Shown in pieces: positions 40,137-49,147 of a stretch of DNA of 64,000 nucleotides (within the stretch, counting starts at the first letter, position 1; each line of letters starts with the position of its first letter). Under the pieces are notes generated by a model. The model was not told the DNA's origin. It ran no database searches and saw only the letters and a program-made list of their open reading frames with translations. The stretch is from Spongiibacter marinus (GTDB lineage: Bacteria; Pseudomonadota; Gammaproteobacteria; Pseudomonadales; Spongiibacteraceae), in the NCBI RefSeq assembly GCF_016906995.1, contig NZ_JAFBBD010000005.1, positions 186,001 to 250,000 of the forward strand, read 5' to 3'. Made by a program: the position numbers and the translations under genes.

Positions 40137-41924
40137 ATGCCGCAATATAAAGCGCCACTACGCGATATCAATTTCGTACTCAAAAATGTGCTCAACGCAA
40201 ACGAGCATTTTGCGAGCCTGGCCGGCCGTGAAGAAGTGAGCGAGGATCTGCTGGACGCCATCCTTTCTGAAGGCGCCAAGTTTTCTGAAAACGTACTGTC
40301 ACCGCTGAACCAAGTGGGTGACCAAGAAGGCTGTGTATGGTCGGAAGACGGCGTAAAAACGCCAACCGGCTTTAAAGAAGCCTACCAACAATTTGCTGAA
40401 GGTGGTTGGCCATCAATGACCGCCGACGCCCGCTTTGGCGGCCAGGGCCTGCCTAACTCACTCGGCCTGGTTGTGACCGAAATGGTTAGCTCAGCGTGCT
40501 GGGCGTGGGGTATGTACACCGGCTTGTCTCAGTCGGCTGCGCGCCTGCTGGAAAACTACGCCAGTGAAGAGCTGCAAAACGAATACCTGCCTAAAATGAC
40601 CGACGGCACCTGGGGCGGCACAATGTGCCTGACCGAGCCACATTGCGGTTCAGATCTGGGCATTCTGCGCACCAAGGCCGAAGCCAATGCTGATGGTAGC
40701 TACAACGTGACCGGCACCAAGATCTTCATCTCGGGTGGCGAGCACGACATGATGGAAAATATCATTCACCTGGTACTGGCTCGCATTGAAGGTGCGCCAG
40801 CGGGAACCAAAGGTATCTCCCTGTTCCTGGTACCTAAATTCCTGCCCGATGCAGACAACAACGTCGGCGAGCGCAATGGCGTGAGCTGTGGCAGCATCGA
40901 GCACAAAATGGGCATCAAAGCCTCTGCAACCTGCGTGATGAACTTTGACGGAGCCAAGGGCTTCCTGGTCGGCGAAGAGAACCGCGGTCTGCAGGCGATG
41001 TTCCACATGATGAACTCTGCCCGTCTGGGTACTGCTCTGCAGGGCTTGTCTGCGGGTGAAGCCTCATTCCAGGGCGCATTGGAGTACGCTCGCGAGCGTC
41101 TGCAAATGCGTTCATTGAGCGGCCCGAAAAACCCAGAAGGTCCCGCTGATCCGCTGATCGTGCACCCTGACGTGCGCCGTATGCTGCTGACTCAAAAAGC
41201 ACTGGCTGAAGGTAGCCGTGCGTTTATCTACTGGGTAGCGCAACTGGTCGACACCTTCTACTTCAGTGGCGACGAGCAAGAGCGTAAAGATGCAGAAGAA
41301 CTGTCTGAACTGCTGACACCGATCGCCAAGGCGTTCGTTACTGAAACGGGCTTGGAGTCTGCCAACTACGGTATGCAGGTATACGGTGGTCACGGCTACA
41401 TTTCAGAGTGGGGTATGGAGCAGATCGTTCGTGACCTGCGCATCGCCACACTGTACGAAGGCACAACCGGCATACAAGCCCTCGACCTGCTGGGTCGCAA
41501 GGTAATGGGCACAGGCGGCAAGCAGTTGATGGTCTTCACCAAGATCATTCACAAGTTCTGTGAAGAGCAAGCGTCGCGCCCAGAGCTGGAGCCGTTCATC
41601 AGCAAGCTGGCTGAACTGAACAAAGAGTGGGGCGAAGTCACCATGAAGCTGGGTGAAAAAGCCATGCAGAACCCCGACGAAGTCGGTGCTGCATCGGTGG
41701 ATTACCTGATGTATTCTGGCTACATCTCGTTGGCTTACATGTGGGCACGCATGGCCGCTGCCGCCGTAGACGGCGCTGCCGACGACGAGTTCCTGAAAGC
41801 CAAGCTGCAGACTGCGAAGTTCTATTACGATCGCCTGCTGCCGCGTACTGAATCGCACAAACTGTCCATGCTCAACGGCGCTGACAGTTTGATGGAGATG
41901 CCCGAAGAGGCATTTGCGTTCTAA
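40137..41924 (+). CDS. Acyl-CoA dehydrogenase, long DmdC-like type (copy 1)
   Basis: 595 aa flavoprotein dehydrogenating acyl-CoA thioesters. MPQYKAPLRDINFVL is the N-terminal signature of the long (about 600 aa) ACAD group that includes DmdC, which oxidises 3-methylmercaptopropionyl-CoA. FAD/substrate segments are CLTEPHCGSDLGILRTKA and FISGGEHDM; VYGGHGYISEWGMEQIVRDLRIATLYEG holds the catalytic Glu region. A C-terminal domain beyond about 450 is extra to the standard fold. GTGAGGT precedes the ATG. A paralogue follows directly. Confidence 0.93.
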   Translation: MPQYKAPLRDINFVLKNVLNANEHFASLAGREEVSEDLLDAILSEGAKFSENVLSPLNQVGDQEGCVWSEDGVKTPTGFKEAYQQFAEGGWPSMTADARFGGQGLPNSLGLVVTEMVSSACWAWGMYTGLSQSAARLLENYASEELQNEYLPKMTDGTWGGTMCLTEPHCGSDLGILRTKAEANADGSYNVTGTKIFISGGEHDMMENIIHLVLARIEGAPAGTKGISLFLVPKFLPDADNNVGERNGVSCGSIEHKMGIKASATCVMNFDGAKGFLVGEENRGLQAMFHMMNSARLGTALQGLSAGEASFQGALEYARERLQMRSLSGPKNPEGPADPLIVHPDVRRMLLTQKALAEGSRAFIYWVAQLVDTFYFSGDEQERKDAEELSELLTPIAKAFVTETGLESANYGMQVYGGHGYISEWGMEQIVRDLRIATLYEGTTGIQALDLLGRKVMGTGGKQLMVFTKIIHKFCEEQASRPELEPFISKLAELNKEWGEVTMKLGEKAMQNPDEVGAASVDYLMYSGYISLAYMWARMAAAAVDGAADDEFLKAKLQTAKFYYDRLLPRTESHKLSMLNGADSLMEMPEEAFAF

Positions 41925-41946
41925 ATTAGCAAGGTCCCAAACGAGC

Positions 41947-41973
41947 AACGCCCACCCTTCGGTGGGCGTTTGT
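41947..41973 (+). terminator. Hairpin terminator between the two acyl-CoA dehydrogenase genes
   Basis: AACGCCCACC (41947-41956) pairs with GGTGGGCGTT (41961-41970) around CTTC, followed by TGTG. The T run is short, so termination may be partial and copy 2 may be partly read through. Confidence 0.75.
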
Positions 41974-42027
41974 GCATTGCGTTATGGATAGCGACAGATC
42001 GTCGCGAAAGAATGTGGAGAATCAGAT

Positions 42028-43815
42028 ATGCCCGAATATAAAGCGCCGCTGCGTGATATGCAGTTTGTCCTGCACGAGGTATTTAAGGCCGAGCAGCTTT
42101 GGCAAAACATGCCGGGAACCGAGGAAGTTAACCGCGAGCTGGCGGATGCGATCCTTGAAGAAAGCGCCAAGATCAATGAAAACCTGATCGCCCCTTTGAG
42201 CCAGTCTGGCCATGAAGAGGGTGTGAAGTGGGACGACGGTGTTGTCACCACACCCAAAGGCTATCCGGAAGCGTTTAAGCAACTGGCCGAGGGCGGCTGG
42301 GGTGGTCTGGCGGGTGAGCCGAATTACGGCGGCCAGAACATGCCCAAGATGCTGGTACTGTTGTTCGAGGAAATGCTGTACTCCTCCAACATCGCGATGG
42401 GCCTCTACCTGACCCTGACCTCAGGCGCGGCGCTGGCCATCGACAACCACGCCTCCGATGAGCTGAAGGAAAAATATCTGCCTAACATGTACTCCGGTCA
42501 GTGGGCCGGTGCCATGTGTTTGACAGAGAGCCACGCGGGTACTGACCTGGGTATGATCCGTACCAAGGCCGAGCCACAAGCTGATGGCACTTACAAAATC
42601 ACCGGTACCAAGATCTTCATCACTGGTGGTGACCACGATCTGACCGAAAACGTTATCCACCTGGTGCTGGCAAAACTGCCCGATGCTCCAGCAGGTTCTA
42701 AAGGTATTTCACTGTTCCTGGTACCCAAGGTAAAAGTGAATGACGACGGCAGCCTTGGCGAGCGCAACGGCGTGAACTGCGGCAGCATCGAGCACAAAAT
42801 GGGTATCAATGCGTCGGCCACCTGTGTGATGAACTTCGACGGTGCCGAAGGCTACCTCGTTGGTGAAATCAACCGCGGCCTGCAAGGCATGTTCACCATG
42901 ATGAACTACGAGCGCCTGTCAGTAGGTATTCAGGGCCTGAGCGCCGCGCAAACTGCCTACCAGTGGTCTTGCGAATACGCGCGTGAGCGTCTGCAAAGCC
43001 GCGCACCGACTGGCCCTGTTAACCAAGCCGGCCCAGCCGACCCAATCGTTGTACACCCCGATGTTCGCCGCATGCTGCTCACCCAGAAAGCACTGGTTGA
43101 AGCGGGTCGCGCATTTGCTGTGTACGTGGGCAAGCAGTTGGATGTGTCTAAATTTGGCGACGGCGATGCCAAAGCGGCAGCTGCCGGTATGGTTGAGCTG
43201 TTGACGCCTGTTGCGAAAGCCTTCCTGACCGACAAGGGCTTCGAGGGTACCGTACTGGGTCAGCAGTGTTACGGCGGCCACGGCTACGTGCGTGAGTGGG
43301 GCATGGAGCAGCTGGTGCGTGACGTGCGCATTGCGCAAATCTACGAAGGCACCAACGGCATCCAGGCGATGGACCTGATGGGTCGTAAGGTTGCCGCCAA
43401 TGGCGCGAAAAACCTTCAGGCACTGATCGCTGAAATGCGGGCCTTCAGCGCCGACTCAGCATCGGTAGCGGGCATGGATGAATTCCTTAACCCGCTGAAC
43501 GACGCCGTAGACAATCTCGAGTCGCTGACCAAGTTTGTACTTGAGCAAGCGGGCAGCGATGCCAACGCGATTGGCGCAGCCGCGAACGAATACCTGCACG
43601 TAATGGGCTTCACACTGTTCAGCTACATGTGGGCAATGATGTGTCGCACTGTGCTCAGCGGTGAGAGCCAGCAGGGTGAAGAGTTCGACAAAGCCAAGCT
43701 GCAAACCGCTCGCTTCTTCGTTCAGCGCCTGTTGCCACAGGCCAGCGCCCTGAGCGCATCAATCCGCAACGGCAGCAGCACGTTGATGGATATTGCGGAA
43801 GAAGCGTTCGCGTAA
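42028..43815 (+). CDS. Acyl-CoA dehydrogenase, long DmdC-like type (copy 2)
   Basis: 595 aa, the same length as copy 1 and collinear with it from MPEYKAPLRDMQFVL onward. The conserved blocks are CLTESHAGTDLGMIRTKA, FITGGDHDLTENVIHLVLA, CGSIEHKMGINASATCVMNF and CYGGHGYVREWGMEQLVRDVRIAQIYEGTN. Differences cluster in the C-terminal domain and in the region around 85-130, so substrate ranges may differ. A terminator follows 50 bases past the stop. Confidence 0.93.
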   Translation: MPEYKAPLRDMQFVLHEVFKAEQLWQNMPGTEEVNRELADAILEESAKINENLIAPLSQSGHEEGVKWDDGVVTTPKGYPEAFKQLAEGGWGGLAGEPNYGGQNMPKMLVLLFEEMLYSSNIAMGLYLTLTSGAALAIDNHASDELKEKYLPNMYSGQWAGAMCLTESHAGTDLGMIRTKAEPQADGTYKITGTKIFITGGDHDLTENVIHLVLAKLPDAPAGSKGISLFLVPKVKVNDDGSLGERNGVNCGSIEHKMGINASATCVMNFDGAEGYLVGEINRGLQGMFTMMNYERLSVGIQGLSAAQTAYQWSCEYARERLQSRAPTGPVNQAGPADPIVVHPDVRRMLLTQKALVEAGRAFAVYVGKQLDVSKFGDGDAKAAAAGMVELLTPVAKAFLTDKGFEGTVLGQQCYGGHGYVREWGMEQLVRDVRIAQIYEGTNGIQAMDLMGRKVAANGAKNLQALIAEMRAFSADSASVAGMDEFLNPLNDAVDNLESLTKFVLEQAGSDANAIGAAANEYLHVMGFTLFSYMWAMMCRTVLSGESQQGEEFDKAKLQTARFFVQRLLPQASALSASIRNGSSTLMDIAEEAFA

Positions 43816-43866
43816 ACGCGTATATCCCACAGCCTGCCGTGCCCTGCACGGCGACGGCTGGAGTTG

Positions 43867-43903
43867 AAGGCGGCATCCTGTGATAATGGGGCCGCCTTTT
43901 TTT
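43867..43903 (+). terminator. Intrinsic terminator after acyl-CoA dehydrogenase copy 2
   Basis: AAGGCGGC (43867-43874) pairs with GCCGCCTT (43891-43898) and is followed by a run of seven T. A smaller GCCGTG/CACGGC hairpin lies just upstream. Confidence 0.85.
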
Positions 43904-43935
43904 ATGGCGATGTATTTATATTGGGGCGGTAATTG

Positions 43936-44124
43936 ATGGAAAACGAACACAATAAGCTGTATCCCGAAGATCAGCTCAAAGTCGATGAATTTCTAAAGAA
44001 GGGTTATAACGACGTCGAGCGAAAGCCCTTTAAGCCGTTTAAATTGCTGCTGATTCTGGCTGCCTCGGTCACCTCGATGACCGTGCTGAGCCTTTGGCTG
44101 GCAACCTTTGTGGGTATTGGCTAA
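43936..44124 (+). CDS. DUF3094 family small membrane protein
   Basis: 62 aa from ATG 43936, with GGGGCGG upstream; the TTG at 43933 is also in frame. The family pattern is clear: YPEDQLKVDEFLKKGYNDVERKPFKPF followed by one transmembrane helix (about 40-60). It is common in pseudomonads and relatives; function unknown. Convergent with the hydrolase gene, with a hairpin between. Confidence 0.85.
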   Translation: MENEHNKLYPEDQLKVDEFLKKGYNDVERKPFKPFKLLLILAASVTSMTVLSLWLATFVGIG

Positions 44125-44140
44125 ACGCTGCTCAACAACA

Positions 44141-44165
44141 AGCCGGAGGCGCAATGCCCCCGGCT
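44141..44165. terminator. Hairpin between DUF3094 gene and convergent hydrolase gene
   Basis: AGCCGG (44141-44146) pairs with CCGGCT (44160-44165), with an inner GGC/GCC helix around GCAAT. No T run on the plus strand; likely a weak bidirectional terminator. Confidence 0.5.
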
Positions 44166-44171
44166 GAATCC

Positions 44172-45938
44172 TTACTGAGTGTGAATGGGGAGCTGTACCG
44201 TGCCATTCACGCTAACCGGCAGAGGCGGTTGCACCAGGCCCGCAGGATACAAGTAGTAGGGATGAATGCCATAGACCATCAGTCCCAACTCATCGCCCGC
44301 CTGTAAGTCCTCGTTCACACCCACCAGCTCCAATTGCTTGGCACCGATACCGCGCACCGGCCGTACCTGGTCGTTAACCAGCGCCGCGTCACCGCCCCGG
44401 CGTTTACCCAGGCCAACATACAGCAGATTGCCGTCACCGTTGCCGCCTTCCAATAGCAGGTTGGCGGTGGGAATGCCGGCCAGTAAGCCGTCCTTGTCTA
44501 CTGTAATTAGCGGAATAAACTGACCCGCCGCGAGGGTTTTATTGATCACTTCAGCGGGAATCAGATTCAGGATGTCATCCAGGGAATCGGCGATGGAGGC
44601 CGGGTCCTGCAGGCCGCCCAATACGGCCTGCAATACGCCAGCGGTTTCGCCGGGTAGGCCTGCTAACACCTCTAGCAAGGTGCCCAGTGGCAAGGCCTGT
44701 AAGAGGTTGATGACGTAGGCGGCACCGCCGGGAATTACCTGGCTGGCCGGCAGTAGGGTTGTGGTACCACCGCGAACCACGCTGCTGAAACTGCGACCCT
44801 GCTGAGACGCCGCGTGGCTGAAGCACACGTCGGGCAGGTCTTGTTGCGGTTCACCCATCAGTTTATTGGCGAGGAAACCCAGCGCGATGGTGGTGGTGTC
44901 GAACTGTTGGTCGTCGCAGTACAGGGTCTCGTCGGTGCCAAACAGGATCATTTCACCGGCATTTTGCAGCAGCGGCAAAATATGCCCCTCGCGCTGCACA
45001 AACAAGTGGGTGTCCCGCCCTTGGCCGGTCCAGCATTCGTAATTTTCAACAGCCTCGTTGGTATTGAATAAGATATCGTTCGCGCCCTGAATAAACAGCG
45101 CGTCTGCTTCGGATAGGGTGCCGCCGTCGCTGCGCTCACCCAGGCAGTAGGACAGCGGGCCGTGCCCTGCGAGTTTATCGATGATTGACTGGTCGATATT
45201 ACCGGTGGAGTTGGCCTGCAGAAATGCCGGCCACAGGTAGTCTTCCAGGTTGCCCATCGAGGCAATGCCCAGTACATCCAGCCAGCTGGTTTTGGGGCTG
45301 CTGTCGGCGTACAAGCTATAGGGCAGGTGGCTCCAGGTGGCCAGCGGTACAATAGCGTCGAAGCGTTTGTCGACGCTCGAGCACACGGTCTGGAAGCCGC
45401 CGCCGTAAGAGAGTCCCACCGAACCAATCAGCGGGTCGCCATTGTCGCGCTTTAAATTCGGTAGATTGATTTCAGCCCAGTCGATGATGGAGGAAATGCT
45501 TTTGCAATCCACATCGGGGTCCATCACACTAATTTTCCCGGTGCTGTCACCAAAGCCGCGCTGGTCGAAGCTGATCACATAGTAGCCCTTGTCCAGCCAC
45601 GCTTGGCGAGCCACATCTCCGGAAACATCTTTGGTTGTAAACGCTTCCAGTGGATTGGGGTTTTCCAGATTTTTTGCGCGGGAAAGACCAAAGCCGTGAC
45701 CGTGCAGAATCAGCGGTACGGCCTTGCCGTTCGGGTTCTCCGGTGTGTAAGCGGTGAAGGCGATGGTTTCGCCGTCATCGGCGGTAATGGCCTGGTCGCT
45801 GAAGGTTTTTGCCTCAGCAACACCGCCGTTACCACTTGGCGAGCCGTTATTGGTCGTTGACGAGGATGAGCTGCTACCGCAGCCGCTAAGCAATAGCGCG
45901 GCGCTGATGCCGAGTACAGGCAAGAGTTTCTGGGACAT
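44172..45938 (-). CDS. Lipoprotein alpha/beta hydrolase, X-Pro-peptidase-like fold
   Basis: 588 aa. Signal peptide with lipobox LSGC (Cys20), then a run of six Ser and a Gly/Asn linker. The catalytic domain (about 50-330) has VPLILHGHGFG, FDQRGFGDSTG and the nucleophile elbow GLSYGGGFQ, as in the CocE/NonD and PET15-like hydrolase branch. A hydrophobic Leu/Gly-rich insertion (about 400-480, LLQALPLGTLLEVLAGLPG) precedes a C-terminal beta domain. It is exported; the substrate is unknown. Ester or peptide hydrolase activity is likely. Confidence 0.82.
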   Translation of the reverse strand: MSQKLLPVLGISAALLLSGCGSSSSSSTTNNGSPSGNGGVAEAKTFSDQAITADDGETIAFTAYTPENPNGKAVPLILHGHGFGLSRAKNLENPNPLEAFTTKDVSGDVARQAWLDKGYYVISFDQRGFGDSTGKISVMDPDVDCKSISSIIDWAEINLPNLKRDNGDPLIGSVGLSYGGGFQTVCSSVDKRFDAIVPLATWSHLPYSLYADSSPKTSWLDVLGIASMGNLEDYLWPAFLQANSTGNIDQSIIDKLAGHGPLSYCLGERSDGGTLSEADALFIQGANDILFNTNEAVENYECWTGQGRDTHLFVQREGHILPLLQNAGEMILFGTDETLYCDDQQFDTTTIALGFLANKLMGEPQQDLPDVCFSHAASQQGRSFSSVVRGGTTTLLPASQVIPGGAAYVINLLQALPLGTLLEVLAGLPGETAGVLQAVLGGLQDPASIADSLDDILNLIPAEVINKTLAAGQFIPLITVDKDGLLAGIPTANLLLEGGNGDGNLLYVGLGKRRGGDAALVNDQVRPVRGIGAKQLELVGVNEDLQAGDELGLMVYGIHPYYLYPAGLVQPPLPVSVNGTVQLPIHTQ

Positions 45939-46071
45939 AACGGTTCTCTTTATTGGTGTTTATGACACAGAGTATACGTAACGCGCGCGGCCGCTAGAAG
46001 TGTGAATATGACGCGCCAGGTAAGTGGTGCGCCGCGGGCCGTAAGCGCGTTTGGCAAGTTGGGAGAAACAA

Positions 46072-46575
46072 ATGAAAGACTGGCAGTGTCGCCTGGCGGA
46101 CTATGCCTGTGAGAGTGATTGTGAGGCGATCGTGTCGCTGATGGAGTGCTACGCCAAAGACCCAATGGGTGGTGCAGAAGCGCTGGCTCCAGAAGTGGTA
46201 TCAAGTTTGTGTGATGCGCTGGCCGAGCAGCCGGGGGCGATCAGTGTCATCGCCTGGGACGGCGGGCAAGCCATTGGCCTGATCAACGCCTTTGTGGGAT
46301 TTTCCACCTTCAAAGCCAAACCGCTGTTGAATGTCCACGACATTATCGTACGCCCCGCCTGGCGCCAACGCGGCGTGTGTTCGGCCATGCTGGAGCATAT
46401 TCAAACACTGGCGCAGAGGCGCGGTTACTGCAAGCTGACGTTGGAGGTATTAGAGGGCAATACCGCTGCCCGGCACAGCTATCAACGCTTTGGCTTCGTC
46501 GACTACCAACTGCGGCCGGAGTACGGCAGCGCGCGCTTTATGGAGAAGCCTTTGGAGGGCGTCGTAGATGAGTAG
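46072..46575 (+). CDS. GNAT family N-acetyltransferase
   Basis: 167 aa from the ATG at 46072, preceded by GGGAGAAAC; an earlier TTG at 46051 would run through this Shine-Dalgarno. The GNAT core is [23 protein letters not shown] (acetyl-CoA loop RQRGVCSAM) and [21 protein letters not shown]. Substrate unknown. The 3' end overlaps the sirtuin gene by 8 bases; an acetyltransferase coupled to a deacylase is a notable pairing, but no functional link is proven. Confidence 0.88.
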   Translation: MKDWQCRLADYACESDCEAIVSLMECYAKDPMGGAEALAPEVVSSLCDALAEQPGAISVIAWDGGQAIGLINAFVGFSTFKAKPLLNVHDIIVRPAWRQRGVCSAMLEHIQTLAQRRGYCKLTLEVLEGNTAARHSYQRFGFVDYQLRPEYGSARFMEKPLEGVVDE

Positions 46576-47293
46576 CCAAACCCTGTCACGCATTGTTGTG
46601 TTAACGGGCGCGGGTATTTCCGCCGAGTCGGGCATACAGACCTTTCGCGCGGCCGATGGCCTTTGGGAAGAGCACCGCATTGAAGAGGTGGCGACCCCGG
46701 AGGGGTTCGCGCGTAACCCCGAGCGAGTTCATGACTTTTACAACCGTCGCCGTCAGCAATTATTGTCAGCGGATATTGCGCCCAATCCCGCGCATATTGC
46801 GCTGGCGGAGTTGGAGGAACACTTTGCCGGTGACCTGCTACTGGTTACCCAAAATATCGACAACCTTCACGAGCGGGCCGGTTCGAATAAGCTGCTGCAC
46901 ATGCACGGCGAGCTGTTGAAGATGCGCTGCGCCACTAGCGGCCAGTGTTTTGAGATCCAGCAGGATCTGCTGCCATCACAGCATTGTGAATGCTGTAATT
47001 TGCCGCAGACACTGCGTCCCCACGTGGTATGGTTTGGCGAGATGCCGCTGTATATGGACGATATTCAGCAGGCGTTGTCTCAGTGTCAGTTATTTATTGC
47101 CATAGGCACCTCCGGGCAGGTGTATCCCGCCGCTGGCTTCGTTCATGAGGCGCGCCGTGCCGGTGCGCACAGTATTGAGGTTAATATCGAGCCGGCGAGC
47201 CCCGCCAGCGAATTTGCTGAGCATCGCCAGGGCCCTGCCAGTGTAGTGTTGCCACAACTTTGTGAAGACATACTCAAGGGCGCTTACGGCTAA
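46568..47293 (+). CDS. cobB: NAD-dependent protein deacylase, sirtuin class III
   Basis: 241 aa. [14 protein letters not shown] is the NAD loop, [13 protein letters not shown] holds the NID motif and HMHGEL the catalytic His. Zinc Cys are in MRCATSGQC and [12 protein letters not shown] carries the Tyr-x-x-Arg pair that in SIRT5-type enzymes prefers succinyl or malonyl lysine over acetyl. Overlaps the upstream GNAT gene by 8 bases. Confidence 0.92.
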   Translation: MSSQTLSRIVVLTGAGISAESGIQTFRAADGLWEEHRIEEVATPEGFARNPERVHDFYNRRRQQLLSADIAPNPAHIALAELEEHFAGDLLLVTQNIDNLHERAGSNKLLHMHGELLKMRCATSGQCFEIQQDLLPSQHCECCNLPQTLRPHVVWFGEMPLYMDDIQQALSQCQLFIAIGTSGQVYPAAGFVHEARRAGAHSIEVNIEPASPASEFAEHRQGPASVVLPQLCEDILKGAYG

Positions 47294-47315
47294 TGCGCTA
47301 CAAGGAAAACAACAC

Positions 47316-48098
47316 ATGAAAAGTTTTATTGTCGATGCCTTCAGTGACCAGCCGTTCTCCGGTAACCCGGCCGCGGTCGTTTTACAAAACCGTCAACTCG
47401 ATGACGAAAGTCTGCAAAAGATCGCTGCGGAATTTAACCTCTCTGAAACCGCATTTCTTCAGCCACTGGACAGCCAAGGAGAATGCTGGAGTCTGCGCTG
47501 GTTTACCCCGAAAGCGGAGGTGTCCCTCTGCGGTCATGCAACGCTGGCTTGTGCGCACGCCCTATGGGAGCAGTGTCAGATCGGCGCCGACACCTTGCGC
47601 TTTGACACCCTGAGCGGTGAGTTGCGTGTGCAGCGTCGTGGCGATGGTATGTCGATGGACTTTCCCCTGTGTGTGACGCAAAGCTGTAGCTTTGACAGCT
47701 GGCCGGCCAGCCTAACCAGTGGCGCCGCAGCGGCGGCAACGGCAGGGGAAGACCTGTTGCTAGAGCTGACGGATCAGCATGCGGTGGAGAATTTTATGGC
47801 TGACAGCGCAGCTATCTCCGCCCTGAATGTAAGGGGCTTAATCGTTACCGCTCGCGGCGAGAAGCATGACTTCGTATCTCGCTTCTTCGCACCGGCTGTC
47901 GGTATTGAAGAGGACCCTGTAACGGGTTCGGCGCACTGCGCGTTGGCGCATTACTGGCAGCAAAAGCTCGGTCGCGATACGTTCCAGGCGCGGCAAATTT
48001 CCGCGCGCGGTGGCAACGTTAGTATTGCCATACATGGCGATCGGGTCGTTTTATCGGGTAGTGCCCGCACCGTATTGGCCGGGGAGCTGCTGGTCTAA
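47316..48098 (+). CDS. PhzF family isomerase/epimerase
   Basis: 260 aa from ATG 47316, with AAGGAAA upstream; an in-frame start at 47262 lies inside the sirtuin gene. Family blocks are FIVDAFSDQPFSGNPAAVV, the catalytic Glu in NLSETAFLQ, LCGHATLACAHALW, and DPVTGSAHCALAHYW near the C-terminus. PhzF proteins are diaminopimelate-epimerase-like; the substrate of this one is unknown. Its stop overlaps the stop of the convergent AraC gene by 4 bases. Confidence 0.92.
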   Translation: MKSFIVDAFSDQPFSGNPAAVVLQNRQLDDESLQKIAAEFNLSETAFLQPLDSQGECWSLRWFTPKAEVSLCGHATLACAHALWEQCQIGADTLRFDTLSGELRVQRRGDGMSMDFPLCVTQSCSFDSWPASLTSGAAAAATAGEDLLLELTDQHAVENFMADSAAISALNVRGLIVTARGEKHDFVSRFFAPAVGIEEDPVTGSAHCALAHYWQQKLGRDTFQARQISARGGNVSIAIHGDRVVLSGSARTVLAGELLV

Positions 48099-48985
48099 GG
48101 GCGTGACGGAATAGCGCCTCGATGGCGCCGGTAGTCGCTGGGCGCAATGCCCAGCACTTTTTTAAAAAGCCGTGAAAAATAATACATGTCGTCATAACCC
48201 AACGTGGCTGCCACTTCCTTTACCGACATTGCCGTGCTGTCCAGCAGGTAGCAGGCGCGCTGTATTTTCATATGAATAAAGTACTGAATCGGCGACTGCC
48301 CGCTCCAGGCCTTAAACTTTTTAATAAAGTGATACTTCGACATATTGGCGCTGGCTGCGAGTGTCTCTAAGTTCAGCTGGCCGTGAATATGCTCCTGCAT
48401 TACCGCGCGAATATGTTCCCAGTCCAGGCGTTTGCCGCCACGTGAGGGTTGCTGGCGAACCAGCAGGGCGATGTAGCTCAACAGGGCCTGCAACTGATGA
48501 CAGCCCTGAATAAACTCGGCGAGTTGATAGGCACTGCGTCGCAACTCTGACAGGCCGTCAAATATGCGTACCACGCGGGGTTGAACGCCAATATGGATAT
48601 GCGGAGTGTGTAGCTGACAGTGGCGATAAAAGTCGTCGGCCAATCGGCCGTCAAAGTGTAGCCAGTAAATGGTCCACGGTGTGTCGTCGTCCGCAGCGTA
48701 CTGGTGCGCCATGCCCTTGGGCAACAAAATTAAATCCCCGCTGGCAATGCTGAACTGGCGCTCACCACTGCGCAGAACACCGCTGCCATCAATGCAGTAG
48801 ATCAGCAGAAAACTGTCGTGCTGATCCCGCTCCATACGGTGGCCGTGGGCATAAGGGTAGTAGCCCATGGCCAGTGGATACAGGGCTTCGCTCAGTGGGT
48901 GGGCGGCCAGTTGTTGGGCGACGCGCTGCGGCGTAAGGAAGCGCACGCCATTGGGGGGAAGGGGCCAGTCAGAGGTGATGCTCAT
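48095..48985 (-). CDS. AraC family regulator of the valine/isobutyrate operon (MmsR-like)
   Basis: 296 aa. N-terminal cupin-like sensor (about 45-160; LLPKGMAHQYAADDD) and C-terminal double helix-turn-helix (about 200-290) with NMSKYHFIKKFKAWSGQSP and VAATLGYDDMYYFSRLFKK. Divergent from the catabolic genes, as MmsR is in Pseudomonas, and next to two direct repeats 21 bases apart. It probably activates the operon in response to a pathway intermediate such as 3-hydroxyisobutyrate; the ligand is inferred. Confidence 0.9.
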   Translation of the reverse strand: MSITSDWPLPPNGVRFLTPQRVAQQLAAHPLSEALYPLAMGYYPYAHGHRMERDQHDSFLLIYCIDGSGVLRSGERQFSIASGDLILLPKGMAHQYAADDDTPWTIYWLHFDGRLADDFYRHCQLHTPHIHIGVQPRVVRIFDGLSELRRSAYQLAEFIQGCHQLQALLSYIALLVRQQPSRGGKRLDWEHIRAVMQEHIHGQLNLETLAASANMSKYHFIKKFKAWSGQSPIQYFIHMKIQRACYLLDSTAMSVKEVAATLGYDDMYYFSRLFKKVLGIAPSDYRRHRGAIPSRP

Positions 48986-49020
48986 AATTATTGCCTAGCC
49001 GGAGTGGTTCTTTGGCGTAG

Positions 49021-49051
49021 CAATATAGTCCATCAATAGCCCAATATAGTC
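49021..49051 (+). promoter_or_regulatory. AraC-type direct-repeat operator upstream of the valine operon
   Basis: CAATATAGTC at 49021-49030 is repeated exactly at 49042-49051, a 21-base step of two helical turns, as AraC-family monomers bind. Similar bases (ATC-A-A-GCC) follow each copy. Downstream, TATAGC at 49080-49085 has no recognisable -35 at 17 bases, as expected for an activator-dependent promoter. Confidence 0.75.
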
Positions 49052-49147
49052 AATCCAGAAGCCAGCTTGGCTGTGGTTTTATAGCGACCTGTTAACAATT
49101 CCGTCCTATGCGCGGTGCTGGGGCACAGAGATCAGCAGGTAAACACC

